This document shows, one piece after another, positions 47,412-60,606 of a stretch of DNA of 64,000 bases (positions within the stretch are counted from its first letter, which is position 1; each line of letters opens with the position of its first letter). A program made the translations under genes and the position numbers. The notes under the pieces are model-generated. The model was not told the origin of the DNA, did no database searches, and saw only the letters and a program-made list of their open reading frames with translations. Source of the DNA: Pilaira anomala. Lineage: Eukaryota > Mucoromycota > Mucoromycetes > Mucorales > Mucoraceae. Where the stretch lies: assembly GCA_025716855.1 (NCBI GenBank), contig JAIXMQ010000001.1:993501-1057500 (forward strand), in the 5' to 3' direction.

Positions 47412-49312
47412 TTAAATCACTTGTATTTCACAACTAAGGCCATAATGATCTAAATAAAAAGTTAATATATATGTTTATATATCACTATAAAAAAAAAATT
47501 ACCTGAAATTTGCGTAAATCCAATTGATTGACGTTCCTCTTCAGAAATTAAATTATTTTCCTTCACCCAGAACTTTTCAACACGAGGTTGAATAGGCTTC
47601 AAAAGACCTGCTTTATCACGATCAGACCAAAAGATACGATCGATACTTTGAACCGTCATCAACTGATCCCAATTAGTCAAAACGGTTTCTGCCGGTATCA
47701 AATCACCATGTTCATTCAACATGTAATCACCAAATGTGACAGGATGATATCCATATTTTGTATACACAACATCTACTAAATCTTTCATTTTCCAATCGAT
47801 ATCTTCAAACCATCTTTGTTCTGAACTAGGCTTTTGAACTCCTGTACCCTTTATCACATCTACCATTTTAGTGTATTCTGGTGAACTTTCTTTAGAGGGT
47901 CTGGTGATGGGACTATCGATTGGATGGACTGCAGCATCTACGTTCAAGTCTCCCATGACCATGATCGGTTCTTTATCGTCTCTAGCTGTATCATGAATAA
48001 AATTATGTAAACGTGCGAATTGAGAGAGTCGAATGATGGTATCGTCTTCGTTAATCACATTGTTTGTATCATACGAAGCTTGCGTATGCGTAGTATACAC
48101 GTGTACTTTTCTCTCTGGATTTAATTCAATTAACGCATGCAAAGCGCCCTTTACCGAGAACCTGTAAAGTAATGGATTGTTTAGATATATATATAAAAAA
48201 AAAAAAAAAAAAGAGAAGGAGATACTCTACCAATCACTGTGCTGTCCACGAGGGTATTCAATTACATTTGATTCACGAATAGGAAACTTGGAAACCAATA
48301 ATAAGCCACCATCTACACCAATTTGCCATGGATACTTTCTAGGCGACTCTAAATGATAATTAAATCCCAACTTGATGGCTTCAGAAATCAAATGATCTTT
48401 TCTTCTTGTAGCAAAAGCAAAGGATTCTTGAAAAGCAATGACATCATATTCTGGTAAGATATACTTTTCAATGTAAGCCAAACGATCGTCTTTAAAGTCA
48501 GACCAGTTATTCTTTATCAATGGAGGACGCATAAAGATATTCAAGGTTAAGAAACGAGCGGTCGTTTGATTGTTGTTGTTGGAAATGACTTTATCAGGGA
48601 AGACAGGAGGAGGATAATCGATTGGAGCAAAATAGATGGAGCAAAATAATAAGAATGAAAATAAAGTGAGTGAAAAGAATGAAATGAAAATAAGTAAAGT
48701 TCGGTAATGAGCTAAGCATGTTGGGAGTACAATGTGTGGAGGTTCGGGTAAATGATCCATACAAGTATAATAGTGATAAGACCAACAAGAGACATCGTCA
48801 TCATCTTCTTCTTCTTCTCCTTGTGCAGCAGTAGCATGTGTTGATGTGGTTGTTCCTGCAGCTGTATCTGCTGTACTACTTGCGCTAGAGGATATACCTC
48901 TTCTACTACGACGACTAAAGATAGAACGACGACTACTACTAGTATGAATTGGTAAGGTCGGTAAATAAATAGCTTGATGGGTATTTAATCTTGGAATTTT
49001 GCGTAACCAATTGAACATTCTACCAAATACAGTGTTTGCAGGAGGATATAATTCATAAGGTGGTGGAGAAGATTGTATGCTTACTACACTGGCTTCATAT
49101 GAATTTTGTGAAGGTAATCGAGTTCGAATTGTTGCTTGTTGTTGTTGTTGTTGTTGTTGTGCTTGTGGTATGACTACTTCTTCTTCTTCTTCTTCTCCTT
49201 CTGATTGTGCTGGTCTTTCTTCTTCGTCATGATATGGTTCAGTTGGAATAATAACCTCTTCTTCTTCTTCATGGTCTAAACTATTATTACGTTCAACTGG
49301 TAATGAACTCAT
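47412..49312 (-). CDS. Endonuclease/exonuclease/phosphatase-fold membrane protein, neutral sphingomyelinase-like
   Basis: Three exons (48231-49312, 47503-48161, 47412-47449) join in frame to 592 residues. The N-terminal 200 residues are acidic with a polyglutamine run and Ser/Arg patches. A membrane segment (LLIFISFFSLTLFSFLLFCS) lies near residue 240. The catalytic domain follows with ARFLTLNIFMRPP (metal-site Asn), YDVIAFQESFAF (Glu), VYTTHTQA, PIMVMGDLNVDA (GDLN) and, in the tiny last exon, DHYGLSCEIQV (catalytic Asp-His). This arrangement suits a neutral sphingomyelinase or related phosphodiesterase facing the lumen or outside. A nuclease role cannot be excluded. Confidence 0.85.
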
Positions 49313-49901
49313 TTCAAAAAAAAAAAAAAAAAAAAAAGATAGAAAAAAGGAAAAAATAAGGAAAAAAGTGAAAAAAAGGAAATGTATTATAAGCCAAGAG
49401 ATTTTTTTTAAGGCTCCGAGCAGTGGCGTGCGGATGCACACAGCATACGTCAATCCCCCTCTTTATACAATAATCAAAATATTTTAGCTTATTTCAGAGG
49501 AACCCCTTACTGAAAATCTTTTTTTTTTTTTTTTTTCATCAGTGACTATTGTTATGAATATAAAAATATATAGCTTTCTCTTTTGTATTTCATCGTTTAT
49601 TTAAAAAAGAGAGAAAACAAAAAAAAGATAAGGCAAAGAGCTTCTTTTTTAAAGGTATACGTGGTAGAATTACAACAGCCAAATAAAATAAAAAAAAAAA
49701 AAATAGTCCCAGCAATGGTGCCATCATTGAGATATTACGGATAGATTAGCGCCACTTTTTTGGCTTGACTGCAAATTTTTTTTTTTTCGGCATAACTAAC
49801 GTGAAAAAGGGAGCAGTTACAAATATTGTTTACTGCTGTATACGGGTTCACTAGTTACTACAGTAACAAATAGAGAGTGAACTGTCTTTTTTTTAATGGG
49901 A

Positions 49902-49946
<45 letters not shown>

Positions 49947-50137
49947 TATTCATTGTGACAAAAAGTGCTACTAATTTTTTTGTCCAACCAAAACAAAAAG
50001 TATTATAGAAAAAAAAGGATGGTTGCCTCAAGATTTTAATAGTTTCATAAAAGTTTATTTGTTTTCAATTAAAAGCTTTATATATAGAATCATTTAGGTT
50101 CTTGAATGATACTACTAATACATTTTTGTATTTTGTT
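49313..50137. other. Intergenic, promoter of the phosphatase-fold gene
   Basis: About 825 bp with a 40-T tract at 49904-49943 and several shorter A/T runs. No gene seen. Confidence 0.6.
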
Positions 50138-51867
50138 TCAAAAAAGTAAATGAGGTCTTTCTTCCATGACCTTTAACACAGCCTGTCCAAATAATCCATT
50201 CGCCCAAGAGAACCAAGATCTTGTGTAGCCTTTATTCTCATCCCCTCCTGATGCACGAAACACATTTACAGATTCATGAATTAAGCCTGTTTTATCCGTA
50301 CTTTTCAAGATGATGTCTAGGGCTTCTTTAATTTCTTGATCACTGTCCGAACTTAAAATCTGTATTTTACAATACAGAAAAATGTTAGATTTTAATGTAT
50401 ATATATTTTTATAATGTACTCACGCGAACAATTTGTGACATTGGCCATGCATAACTTAAACCCACCTATGTATAGAGAATATAAGTATTTTTTATATATA
50501 TAATAAAATGGTATATGTGTCCTATCTATTTACATGAGGACCACCAATACCCGATCCACGCGGCCCAGAGAAATAGTAAGGATTATTTTTTGACAAGACG
50601 AGTTTTCGAGTGTTTTGATAGAGAGTATCATTTTGATTTATAAAACCGATGAAACTTAGAGACAATAAAGAAGGAATATTTGCATCATCCATGATCAAAG
50701 AAGAACCATAACCATCCACCTCATCTAAATAAAAAGTATATATTAAGTTTAACCTGACTGCATAAAAAATAATATATATATACTTTACATGCAAATATCT
50801 TTCCATACGTTGGATGATCAATTAAACCATACTTGTAAATAGCATCATGAATTTCTTTTGATAATCTACTTGATTCAGTTGCCAACTGATGTAATCGTCT
50901 ACTACTACTGGTGGTGGTGGTGGTGGTGGTGGTGGTGTCGTTTGTACTTGATATGAGTTGAGATAAATGATCCAGTTCAACAGAGAGCATAGCGTTTCCT
51001 GGAATAAAAAAAGGGAATACAGTCGCATCATCAGAAGGTCTAAATAAACTTTTGACCATGCCAGTATATTTTACAGGTTGACCATGACCATTTAAAAATT
51101 GTGTTTCAGTTGGTCGATCTGTATTTTGAATAAACATGTAATTTGTATCTAATGGTTCACCTTATACAAAAAAAAAAATGTTAAAAAATAAAAAGGGGGG
51201 TAAAATGTAATTGTGTATTTAACTATACCAGAGGTTATATTAAATGTAGGGTCTTGTTGTCTTTGAATGGTAGTTAAAATACCTTCTACTGCATCTATCC
51301 AAATAGATTGATGTATAAATGAATTATCACCTGATGCAATCCAATACTGATAGGATAAACTCATGAATGAAGCGAGAGAATCAATTTCAAATTTTCTTTC
51401 AAATACTATGCATGACGCACAAATTAACATTAAGGAAGTGAAGAAGAAGAAGAAGAAAGTCATGATATATATATATATATTTACCTCCGTCTAACAATGG
51501 CGCAGATGAAGATCTTTTTGTTAAAGGTGATGAAGTAGTATAAATAGATTGTGATAAAAGATGAATATCATTTGGTTCTTTAAATGCATTTGCATAAGGA
51601 TCTATATGAAAGAAATGAGCTTGCATGTAAATTGTACCAAGGAAGAGTTGTTTCAGGTTAATATCTTGCTTGATGTAGTTTATGTAAGGTAGGATTTGGT
51701 TAGCAGAATCTCGAATCCACATTGCGTTTATGTCGCCTGTAATGATATAGGAGAGTGGGAGGCAGGTCATATCTGACGTAGTGAGACAGGATGTGCTTTT
51801 TATTGTTGTGTCTAATGTATTTGGGTATGTGTTGGTAAATAATTGAGCCAGGTCCAAGTCAGTTATC

Positions 51868-51907
<40 letters not shown>

Positions 51908-52321
51908 GTTCAAGTAAATGATACTATAGTTTTAGTGTATATATATATGTATATCCTCTCTGTATTTACTTTGGAGGTGATGTTACGAATGACAGATTCA
52001 ATGATATTGCTTGTGAATTTCCTACAAGCTTCAGCAGGTCTTTGAAAAGGTAAACCTAGTAATCCATCACTTTTTGGTGAATGAAACAATTTAGAGTATC
52101 TATAGAAACATAGAATATAAATTATTATGAGATGTTGTTGGGGCCAATTTTTTCTACTTAAAAAAAAAGGGGGGAGGAGGGGGGGGGGAGGGGACTTACT
52201 CTGAATAATCTGGGCATTCTTGTATGGTAGGCATTGGATAAGTAAAATAAACTGTTAAAATGATTGCGATAACTAAGAGTATGAAAAGAGAAGAAAGAAA
52301 GATATGCTTGATTGTATACAT
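50138..52321 (-). CDS. GH125 exo-alpha-1,6-mannosidase, membrane-anchored
   Basis: Eight exons (52200-52321, 51970-52099, 51485-51866, 51229-51405, 50789-51160, 50534-50724, 50424-50465, 50138-50359) join in frame to 545 residues. A signal anchor (HIFLSSLFILLVIAIILTVY) is at residues 6-25. Family landmarks are ITGDINAMWIRDSANQILPY, then FERKFEIDSLASFMSLSYQY, EVDGYGSSLIMDDANIPSLL, GSGIGGPHVGLSYAWPMSQ and IHESVNVFRA, ending TRSWFSWANGLFGQ. GH125 enzymes are metal-independent inverting alpha-1,6-mannosidases, so trimming of N-glycans or wall mannan in the Golgi is the likely job. The donor in exon 5 is GCAT/GTAAAG, which restores the expected AYEVDGYG. A Thr-rich repeat lies in exon 5 and exon 7 is only 42 nt. 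Confidence 0.93.
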
Positions 52322-52482
52322 GATTTTATTTATATATGTATAAAAAAAAAAAAAAAAATAGAGAGAAAAAAAAATATTTTAAGGGATGAAATGATGAAAA
52401 GTGAAGAGGGATTTTATATAAAATGCAGAATGATGAAGAATAATACGGTAAATTTATAAAGAAGCTAAAATAACAAAAGCAA

Positions 52483-53909
52483 TTAAACAGTAACTTTCCA
52501 AAAAACGATACGTCTAATGATGTTACGAATGATTTGTTGCATCCACGGTGTGATATAATTCATGACGGCATAAGCGACTGGTGATTTTCTTTTATAAAGG
52601 ATATAGAATGCAATGAATAAAATAGCCGAATTCACCATGAGATGTTTTATCAAGAGTAAACACAAGTTCTTTAATGCCCAACCTTTTCGATCTTTTCTGT
52701 TGTTGGCTTCGACTAGACTATTTCTTCTGAGACGATCCATTTGTTCGGTTAATGCAGTGACTTCAGTTTGTAATCTTTCTAATGCTCTTGTACTATCCTT
52801 TCTCTTTTTCTTCTTTTGCCGTTGTTGTTGAGAGCTAGTAGTAGAGGATCCAACAGAAGAAGAAAAAGACTTTTTTGGTTGTGTATAAGGAGATTGTCTT
52901 GGAGAAGATAAAGCTAAATTAGCCGTTGTGGCAGCTACTTCACGATCCATTGAGTCAGTTTCAGATAATGTATCTACTTGTTGTTGTTGTTGTTCTTCTT
53001 CTTGTTGTTGTTGTTGTTGTCCTTGAAGGAAATCCATAGGATGTACTGCATAATTTGTTGGTTTTTGTTGTAATTGATTTAATACCCATTGACTTGTAAC
53101 CGAATTTTGGTGTCGTCCGGGAGAAGTAATGGGAGTAATGGGGTATTCGGTATGACTGATATCCGAGATACTTTGTTGTCTGTAGTGAGATTGTTGAGGT
53201 TGAGCGGGCGTTGTGGGAGGAGAGTAAATGTCTTGACGTCTTAATTGATCTGGTTCAATGTGATTCAAGAAATTGTGTTGTGATTCAAATTCAATAGGGT
53301 CATAAGCGTCTTGGTATAGTTCTATTATATGTTTATTAGTTTATCAGTAAAATATATATATATATATATATCATTGTACCTTCATCTTCTTCTTCGTCAT
53401 GTTCTAAACTATACAATGCCTTTTTAAGGAAAGACGATTGTTCATGGTGAGGGTATCGGTGTACAAGCTATATTTATACAGAAAAATAAAGTCAATGTGT
53501 GAATTTATTTTTTTAAGGTTTTTTGTATTACCTCCGTTAAAAGGTGTATTAAGGATTCCACGTATAATTTTTGTGCTTCAATGGGGCTAATACCTTTCAT
53601 ACGACTCCAAGCTTTCCTATTAGTGATTATTTAAATTTTAATAAAAATAGAATATATATATATATATATAAAAAGAGTCATATGTATGTACCATTTAGCA
53701 TATTCAACTACTTGTCTTGAAGAAGGTCTAGGCTTATTTACATCGCCTTCGGTTGCTTGTTTATATAATCCATAGAATTGAAGTTTATCCGCAGCCACTG
53801 GTTGTAAAGTACTATCTTCTGGTATTGCACGTACAATAGATAAAGCATGTGCAAAGCGTAAATGAGTTAAATAAGAAGAGGAAGTAGTAGTAGTAGTAGT
53901 TGAAGTCAT
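52483..53909 (-). CDS. Acyl-CoA-binding domain protein with C-terminal membrane anchor (ACBD5/Atg37-like)
   Basis: Four exons (53692-53909, 53532-53616, 53380-53467, 52483-53321) join in frame to 409 residues. Residues 12-105 form an acyl-CoA-binding domain: LRFAHALSIVRAI, then LQFYGLYKQATEGDVNKPRP, WKAWSRMKGISP and IEAQKLYVESLIHLL. The middle is acidic, then Gln/Ser-rich with polyQ runs. A coiled coil (ALERLQTEVTALTEQMDRLR) near 290-315 precedes a hydrophobic segment (HLMVNSAILFIAFYILYKRK) near 360 and an amphipathic, basic tail. ACB domain plus coiled coil plus tail anchor is the layout of ACBD5 and fungal Atg37, peroxisomal tail-anchored proteins in lipid transfer and pexophagy. Subcellular site is inferred. 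Confidence 0.88.
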
Positions 53910-54918
53910 GTTGTAATGTAAGTTTTTTTTTTTTTTAAAAAAAAAAAAAGAAGGAATAAATAATAGAAAAAGAAAGTGAGAAATAAAAATACCCACTTAC
54001 TTAAAAATAAAATAAAAGATGAGTAAGAAGTATTTTTTGATCCAATCAAATGAGTTAAATACCGAAAATCTCATGTCAAATATAAACACACACTTTTCCC
54101 CACATTTTTTTTTTATACATATAAAACTGTTTGTGTCCCCGGAATTCATTTTATTTTTTTAGCCTAGATATAAAACACTGTTTGGTTTTTCTTTTAATAA
54201 AAATTAAAAGTATAGCTATATCTTGACAATTAAAGAGAAAATAAGTTAATTCAATGTGGAAAAACTGTATATACTCTTTCTAATGATACAAAAATCAAGA
54301 TAAAATTGGTTAATAGAAAGATGACAGGAAAACAAAATTACGGTTTTTGTTAAGGCAAGTATATATCTTGCATATTAAAAATTCAAATAAATAGATAATT
54401 CAAATAAATAGATACAGAAAGATGCGTCTTCAGATTCTGTATCGTTTGAATATTATATTATATAACAATATAGTTAATATTGAGGGATCAGAAAGTAATG
54501 AATGGATGGAGAATTGGTTACAGCTTGCGCGACAAGACGAAGAGATTAATCTTCGAGTGTTCGGAGGTAAGACTTTGCATCTGTTCACTGTTTATTTTAA
54601 TTAGAAGCTCGTATTTTTGTACGATGATATAGAATACCCCGTCTCTGCTTTGGAGTTCGCCCAGTATGCTGGGTATCAGTTAAGGACCGTGGTAATGAGA
54701 CTATTTCAAAGCGTAGCGTACTGAGACGTTACGAAGGTTTATAGCAAGCACGAAACGCAACGTAGAGACTCTGCTACCGTAATGTGCTTACATTATTCAA
54801 CCATTCGAAATTAAAAGTAAAAAGCCATTATTATTTATAAATATATATATATATATACATCGATTCTATATAGTTGTTACATTTTTTATTTATTTATTAT
54901 TTAAACGCTCCCAAGTTT
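53910..54918. other. Intergenic, 1 kb
   Basis: A 60-codon ORF at 54422-54604 (ESNEWMENWLQLARQDEEIN) looks slightly coding-like but has no partner exon. A more GC-rich patch at about 54640-54790 has a small hairpin, CCCAGTATGCTGGG. No gene is supported. Confidence 0.5.
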
Positions 54919-56649
54919 CTATTTTTTGTGCTTTTGAAACTTCTTTTTTGGTGCAGGAGCAGAGGATTTTTTCTTATCCTCTGTAGTCACCTCCGTCTTT
55001 TCCTCTCCAGTCTTTTCCTCCTCGGTCTTTTCATTCAATTTTTTCGCTTGTTTGATCGTTCCCAAATTGACTTTAGGAGGTGCAGAGAAGCCAAAAGCCT
55101 TTGCAACCTTGGCTAAATCCAAACTATTCACATCAAAGATCTTTTTTAAACTAAAAGAACTATATGCTTGTAAATAAGATCTGTAACCATCTTTTGCTGA
55201 TTGATTTAAATAATAGTTCTTATCGATCAATTTCTCCAATTGACCTTGTACGTTTGCCAATTTAGAAGTAGGGAATTGATATTCGTTCAAGGGGACCTTG
55301 GCATGCTTCAGGTATCTCAAAAAGCCAAGTTCGCTAGGTAATAAAAATAATAAACTTTTACCTTGACCTCCTGCACGTGCCGTACGACCGACACGATGGA
55401 TATAATCACGAGGATCATCTGGGGGATCGAATTGGACGATCCAGTCGACTGCGGGGATATCTAATCCTCTTGCGGCTACATCTGTACATAATAAAATACC
55501 TTTATCGGCGTTACAGTATTCAAAGAAAGTATTTGTACGCTTTTGTTGCTTTTGCTTGCCCTATCATAATACATATAAGTTTACAATAGCATTGTATTTA
55601 TATTTGTTTACTTACGTGAAGAGCCAAGACAGGTACGTCGATATAATTCAATAATTCAGCATGGTATTTAACAGAATTACAACTAGAAAAGAAGACAATC
55701 ACCTTCTTCTTGATATTCTTTCTCAAAAAGGTGAATAATAACAAGAATCTTCTATCTGATTCACAAACCACATAACCTTGTTCTAAGCCATCTGCAGTGG
55801 AGGTATCTCTGTTCTCGTGAACGTTAATATAAAGAGGGCCCTTCTTTAATGAGATACGAGCTAAATCAGCAACTTTTGTAGTTTGTGTAGCGGAAAATAA
55901 CATGGTTTGTCTGTCGTCAGGTAAAATCTTTACAATTTGTTTCATTTCATCTTCGAAACCAATTTCTAAAATACGATCTGCTTCATCTACAATCAATGCC
56001 TTTAAATTCTTGTATACAAAACCACGGGTATTCTAATGAATCATGTGAGTTTATGGATAAACTTTTTATGTATATATATATATATATGTATATATCTTTT
56101 TACCTGTAAATGATCTAATAATCTACCGGGAGTTGCAATGATTAAATTGACACCTTTCAATAACTTATCTGATTCAGCTTTACGATTGGCACCACCAATA
56201 ACAATACCATAAGTCAATTGATGATACTTTAACAACTCTTTAGCCACACCAAAGATTTGTAAAGCCAATTCTCTTGTAGGAGAAACGATGATAGCACCTG
56301 TACCATTTCTTGGCTTAAACTTGAGTCTATATAACATTTCGATAGCCGGGATTAAAAAGGCGAGCGTCTTTCCGGAACCAGTTTTGGCAGCACCTAATAC
56401 ATCGCGACCGGCCATTAAAGGAGGAATAGTACGTGCTTGGACTTCAGTCATTTTCTCAAATCCAAGGTCTTTGATAGCGTCTTTGGTTCGGTCACAACAG
56501 TCTAAAGAATTGAAATCGTAACTGACGGCTACCGTCATATCTTCCTTTTTTCCAAAATCCATCTCTTTATCGTCTGTTCCATCTTTTTTTTGCTTTTTGG
56601 CTGATACAGAACGATCTGAAGCTAACTGTCTCTTTTTAACTTCGACCAT
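54919..56649 (-). CDS. HAS1: DEAD-box RNA helicase Has1 (DDX18)
   Basis: Nucleolar ATP-dependent helicase for ribosome assembly. Three exons (56104-56649, 55616-56032, 54919-55560) join in frame to 534 residues. All motifs are present: [10 protein letters not shown], Ia PTRELALQ, Ib [37 protein letters not shown] and [32 protein letters not shown] is the Q-motif region. The C-terminal extension [20 protein letters not shown], then [11 protein letters not shown], is specific to Has1/DDX18. The tail is Lys/Glu-rich and ends [10 protein letters not shown] took the ATG at 56649 because the frame upstream of it has no further ATG. Confidence 0.97.
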
Positions 56650-56880
56650 TGTTTTAAGATCTAACAAATTACTTAGAAAAAAAAAAAAAAAAAAAAAAAA
56701 AAGAAACTTTTTTTTTCCTTTTTATTAAAAGAGAGGGGAAAATTCAGTGACTTGTTTTTTTTTTATTCATTTTGAAAAGCGATTACTTTAAAATGGTGCT
56801 GTTTGTGTGTATGGGGAGGGGGAGGGGGGAGGGGTTTAGAGGGAAAGGGTTTTTGTGTGTGGAGAAAAAAAAAAAAAAGG

Positions 56881-56882
<2 letters not shown>

Positions 56883-56921
<39 letters not shown>
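56883..56921. repeat. (GA)n microsatellite next to G-rich tracts
   Basis: About 19 uninterrupted GA units. Upstream (56812-56836) are G-rich runs (GGGAGGGGGAGGGGGGAGGGG) that could form a quadruplex on the plus strand. Confidence 0.9.
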
Positions 56922-56923
<2 letters not shown>

Positions 56924-56948
56924 GGTAAAGGGGAGAGAGTGGAATTAT

Positions 56949-58128
56949 TTACAACAATGGAGGTTTATGAGCAGATATAAAAGAATTTGGTTTTCTAACG
57001 ACAGAAGCACGCGGTGTTGCTTTTTGTCTTACAGGAAAAGATTTTTTAGGATTTTTTAAATCAAGTAACAAGATACCAGAAGGAGACATGGAAGTGATTT
57101 CTTCTCTTACGTTTTTTTGTTCCTTTTGTTGCTGAGTACTTCTTTGTAATTTAGCTCTCAGAGCCTCCATGACTTTATCATGATCTAATGGTAATTCTTC
57201 TTTGACTTGTATCGGTTGTTCTTCTTCTTTTGGTTGAGATCGGTTCTTTTTAGATAATGCTTTAATGGATGGCTTTCGAGTGGATCTGGTACGAGATAAT
57301 GTACGCTTACACGATGCTCTTTCTTTATTAATTGTAGGCGAGGAAGGTATTGGTGGTGGTGGTAATCCTGTGCTGAGTGTATTCGTTGTGTTTGTCTTAG
57401 TAGTAGTCGTCGTCGTCGTTCCAACCGATTTCACTGGACTACAAAGACTTTCGTTGTCTACTAAAGTAATTTTTTCAACGAGGACAGGTTCAGGTGAAGA
57501 TGGAGCAGAAAGATTTAGGTCTGCAAAAGGGACTTCAAATAAAGTATAAGGTGATAAAGGTTGTTGAAGTTGTGATGAGGGTGAAGGTGGGGTATTATTC
57601 AAAAATGGTGATAATAAATCATGATTATTTTGTACGGGTGATAGCCAATCATTTTGAGATAAACCTTGTGATATAAGATATATATTTAGTACACACATGT
57701 AAAAAAAAAAAATAATAATAATAATAATATGATTATTGTTTACCATCTAACATAGAAGAACGTCGGTTTTGGTCTAGCTGTAAATCTATAAATTTAGCAT
57801 GTAATCTTGCTTCTTCCGCTCTTCTGACTTCTTCTGCACCTTTTCTCTATATATTATGTGAGTAAAACAATAGAAATATTTATATATATTCTTTTTTGCT
57901 ACTATTTTTTTTTTTTTTTTTTGATATTACTTTATCCTCTTCTGTTTTAGCTGCAAGTATGTGTTTCAGTAAATCAGTATCGTTCTTGTACATATCCAAA
58001 ATTTCCCCAACACTGATATCAGATAATGTTAACTTATCCCAATTTGATGTGGCATTGTTGTTGTCGTGATTACCATTATTATTCACATGATCAAGACTAT
58101 TGCTGCTATGGTTACCGTTAGGTAGCAT
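56949..58128 (-). CDS. Unidentified protein with conserved-looking N-terminal helical module
   Basis: Three exons (57931-58128, 57744-57846, 56949-57664) join in frame to 338 residues. After an Asn-rich start, residues 28-95 form a charged helical module: WDKLTLSDISVGEILDMYKN, then DTDLLKHILAAKTEEDKRK and RRAEEARLHAKFIDLQ, which looks conserved and coiled-coil prone. The rest is Ser/Pro/Thr-rich, with a basic patch (KRTLSRTRSTRKPSIKALSK) that may be a nuclear localisation signal, and a conserved-looking end ASVVRKPNSFISAHKPPLL. It could be a transcription or chromatin regulator, but I cannot assign it. It is divergent from the MCMBP gene with 251 bp between the two ATGs. Confidence 0.75.
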
Positions 58129-58379
58129 AATTATAAATTATATAAAAAAAGGATTTTTTTTTTAAAAAAAAAAAAGAGAAGATAACAAAGGAGGAAAAGA
58201 GAGAAAGAAAAAGGGAAAAAGAGAAAATAGAAAGTGGGAAAAAGTTTAAAAACTTAAGGAACACCAAAATTTCAACTCAAGCCACCATCACACCAAACAC
58301 AGCTCTTTTCTTTCTTTCTTTTTTTTTTTCGTTTGACTTGCTTTTTTTTTTTTTTATTTTATTTTATCCTTTTATCAAC

Positions 58380-60606
58380 ATGAGTGAATACATTCAACAA
58401 CCTTTAAGATATATTTCAGAGTTATTTGGTAAAGAAAATAATAAAAAAAAGGGATAGGAAAAGAAAACCCCGTTATTTTGTTACTAATATTTTATTTCAG
58501 ACGAACATTTGAGTCATCAGTCCTCGTCCGAATTTGATCCTTCAAATTTATTTCTTCAACTGTTAAAAAACTATAAAAATCAGGTAACGTTTTTTAAATA
58601 GAAAACGAGTATAACAAAAAAAAAAATAATTGACAAGTTGTTCTCTTACCCTACAAACACACTTTGATAGATTATTTCCTTAAATGAAGTACCTGTGCAA
58701 CAAGTACCTAAAAATACTTTGGTTCGCTTTCGTTGTATGATTCAAGATACTGGATTAGGACAAGAGATGTTTATTTCTGCTTATGAAAAATTAGATCCAA
58801 ATGGTGAACCAAAATTAACTTGTTATCGATATACAGATGATCCAGTTGAAGCAGAGGTAAAAAAAAAAAAAAAAAAAGGGTTCAAGGGTTTTTTTTTTTT
58901 TTATTGTTATTAAACAAATCTTTAATAATAGTTGGATCATCAATTATCAAATGATCATCTTTGTGAACGATCTCTTGTTTATTGTGTCTCTCCACCTGGT
59001 GAAACGCAATGGACAAAGGAAGCTTATACAGTCAATTCAGGTAATTATTGATATATGAAGGATTTCACTTATTTAGTTACAAACCAATCCACCCTTTAAT
59101 TATTTAGACCCTTTGATCGATTGTTTAAATAAGCTCGAAATCAAGGAACCTAATTCTATTATCAACAAAAAATATCCTTTACCTCAAAGCAACAACCATA
59201 CATCTTGCATTGTTAAATTTTATAATGAAATGGCCGAATCAGTTAAAGTTGGACAGTTAATTGAAATCATTGGTATTCGTGGACAAAATATGACACCATT
59301 ATCTAACGAACAGCAAGAAACAGAATTGGATTCTGCGCTTGATTTATTTTCTGATATTCCTGTATTACATGCAATTGCATACAATAACTTGAATGCAGTT
59401 CATAGTAATCCCTTATCAGGAGAAGAAAACAACCTTAGCCTTGATGTCCGCACTCAATTGATTGATTATATTGCTTCAGCTTTAGGTAACGATCGTTTAG
59501 CAGCAGAATTTGTTTTATTACAATTATTATCTAGAGTGTAAAGTGTCTCATGTTGTTTATGCACATTCTCATACAATACACTAATTTTATATTTTTATAA
59601 ATATAGTACTGTCAAAAATAGAGGTTTAAAAATAGGTAATTTCACTTTAAACATTTCTGGATTTCCTGCACATCAAACAACCGAACAAGAAAAGAAGAAC
59701 CCTATGTTTACATTAAATAACCCTGCTTCGAAATCATTTTCAAATGTGTTGGATAACTTGAATTTGCATACGGTTCAATTGCCCTTAACTATTGATAGTC
59801 TCAACAAGACCAAATTTACTCCCAAGAGTGTCAATGAGAATTTAGAAGCAGGTCTCCTTCAATTAATTGATGGTACTGTTGTCTTGGTAGACGAAACAGT
59901 GTTGGATGAAGGTCAATTGGTTGATCCTGGCGTAAGAAATTTTCAAGCTTTGAATGATTTGATTCAAAACCAAACTTTGAGTTATGAATTTCCTTTCAGC
60001 CAATATGAATTTGATACTGATCTTAATTTGATTACTTTATCTAATTCTAAATCAATGTTGCCTGTAAGTTGATTTATTTTTATTTATGTAGAATAGTATA
60101 TAACTCATATTATTATTATTATTATTATTTTAAAATAGAATCATTGCTCTGTTCCCCTTATGATGAACACAGCTGATGTCGTACAACCTGAAAAAGAAAC
60201 ATTGGATCGTTTTAGACAATTTATTCATCATGCAAAATATGCATCTTACGATATTCCTGAACAAGTATCTGAGGTATGGCTATATATATATATATATATA
60301 TATCAAAAAATGTAAATCTCATCCTTATTGTTATAGTACATTCAAACTACTTTTGTGAATGAACGTAAAGCTGCTACTGAAGCCAAGACTGAATTACCTA
60401 CACAAGAAGAATTAATGCTTCGTATGAATTTAGCTAGGTAAAAATGACTTTTTGATAAAACCGACTAAGAAAAATTCTAATTGACTTTTTTTTTTTTTTT
60501 TCTTATTAGATTGGTTGCTGTATCTTTTGGTGAAAAGAACCTTACTGAAGAAAGATATGATTATGTTGTTCGTTTGGATAAACAACGTAGAGAAAGATTG
60601 GCTTAA
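58380..60606 (+). CDS. MCMBP: MCM-binding protein (MCMBP/ETG1)
   Basis: Binds MCM2-7 helicase subunits and helps load or unload them during DNA replication; nuclear. Nine exons (58380-58428, 58501-58583, 58671-58856, 58932-59040, 59108-59537, 59607-60063, 60139-60273, 60337-60437, 60510-60606) join in frame to 548 residues. Landmarks are VPKNTLVRFRCMIQDTGLGQ with EMFISAYE near the N-terminus, LPQSNNHTSCIVKFYN, LQLIDGTVVLVDETVLDEGQ, then LSYEFPFSQYEFDTDLNLI and the C-terminal RRERLA. The fold is an MCM-like degenerate AAA protein without a P-loop. Promoter is shared with the gene on the minus strand. Confidence 0.93.
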
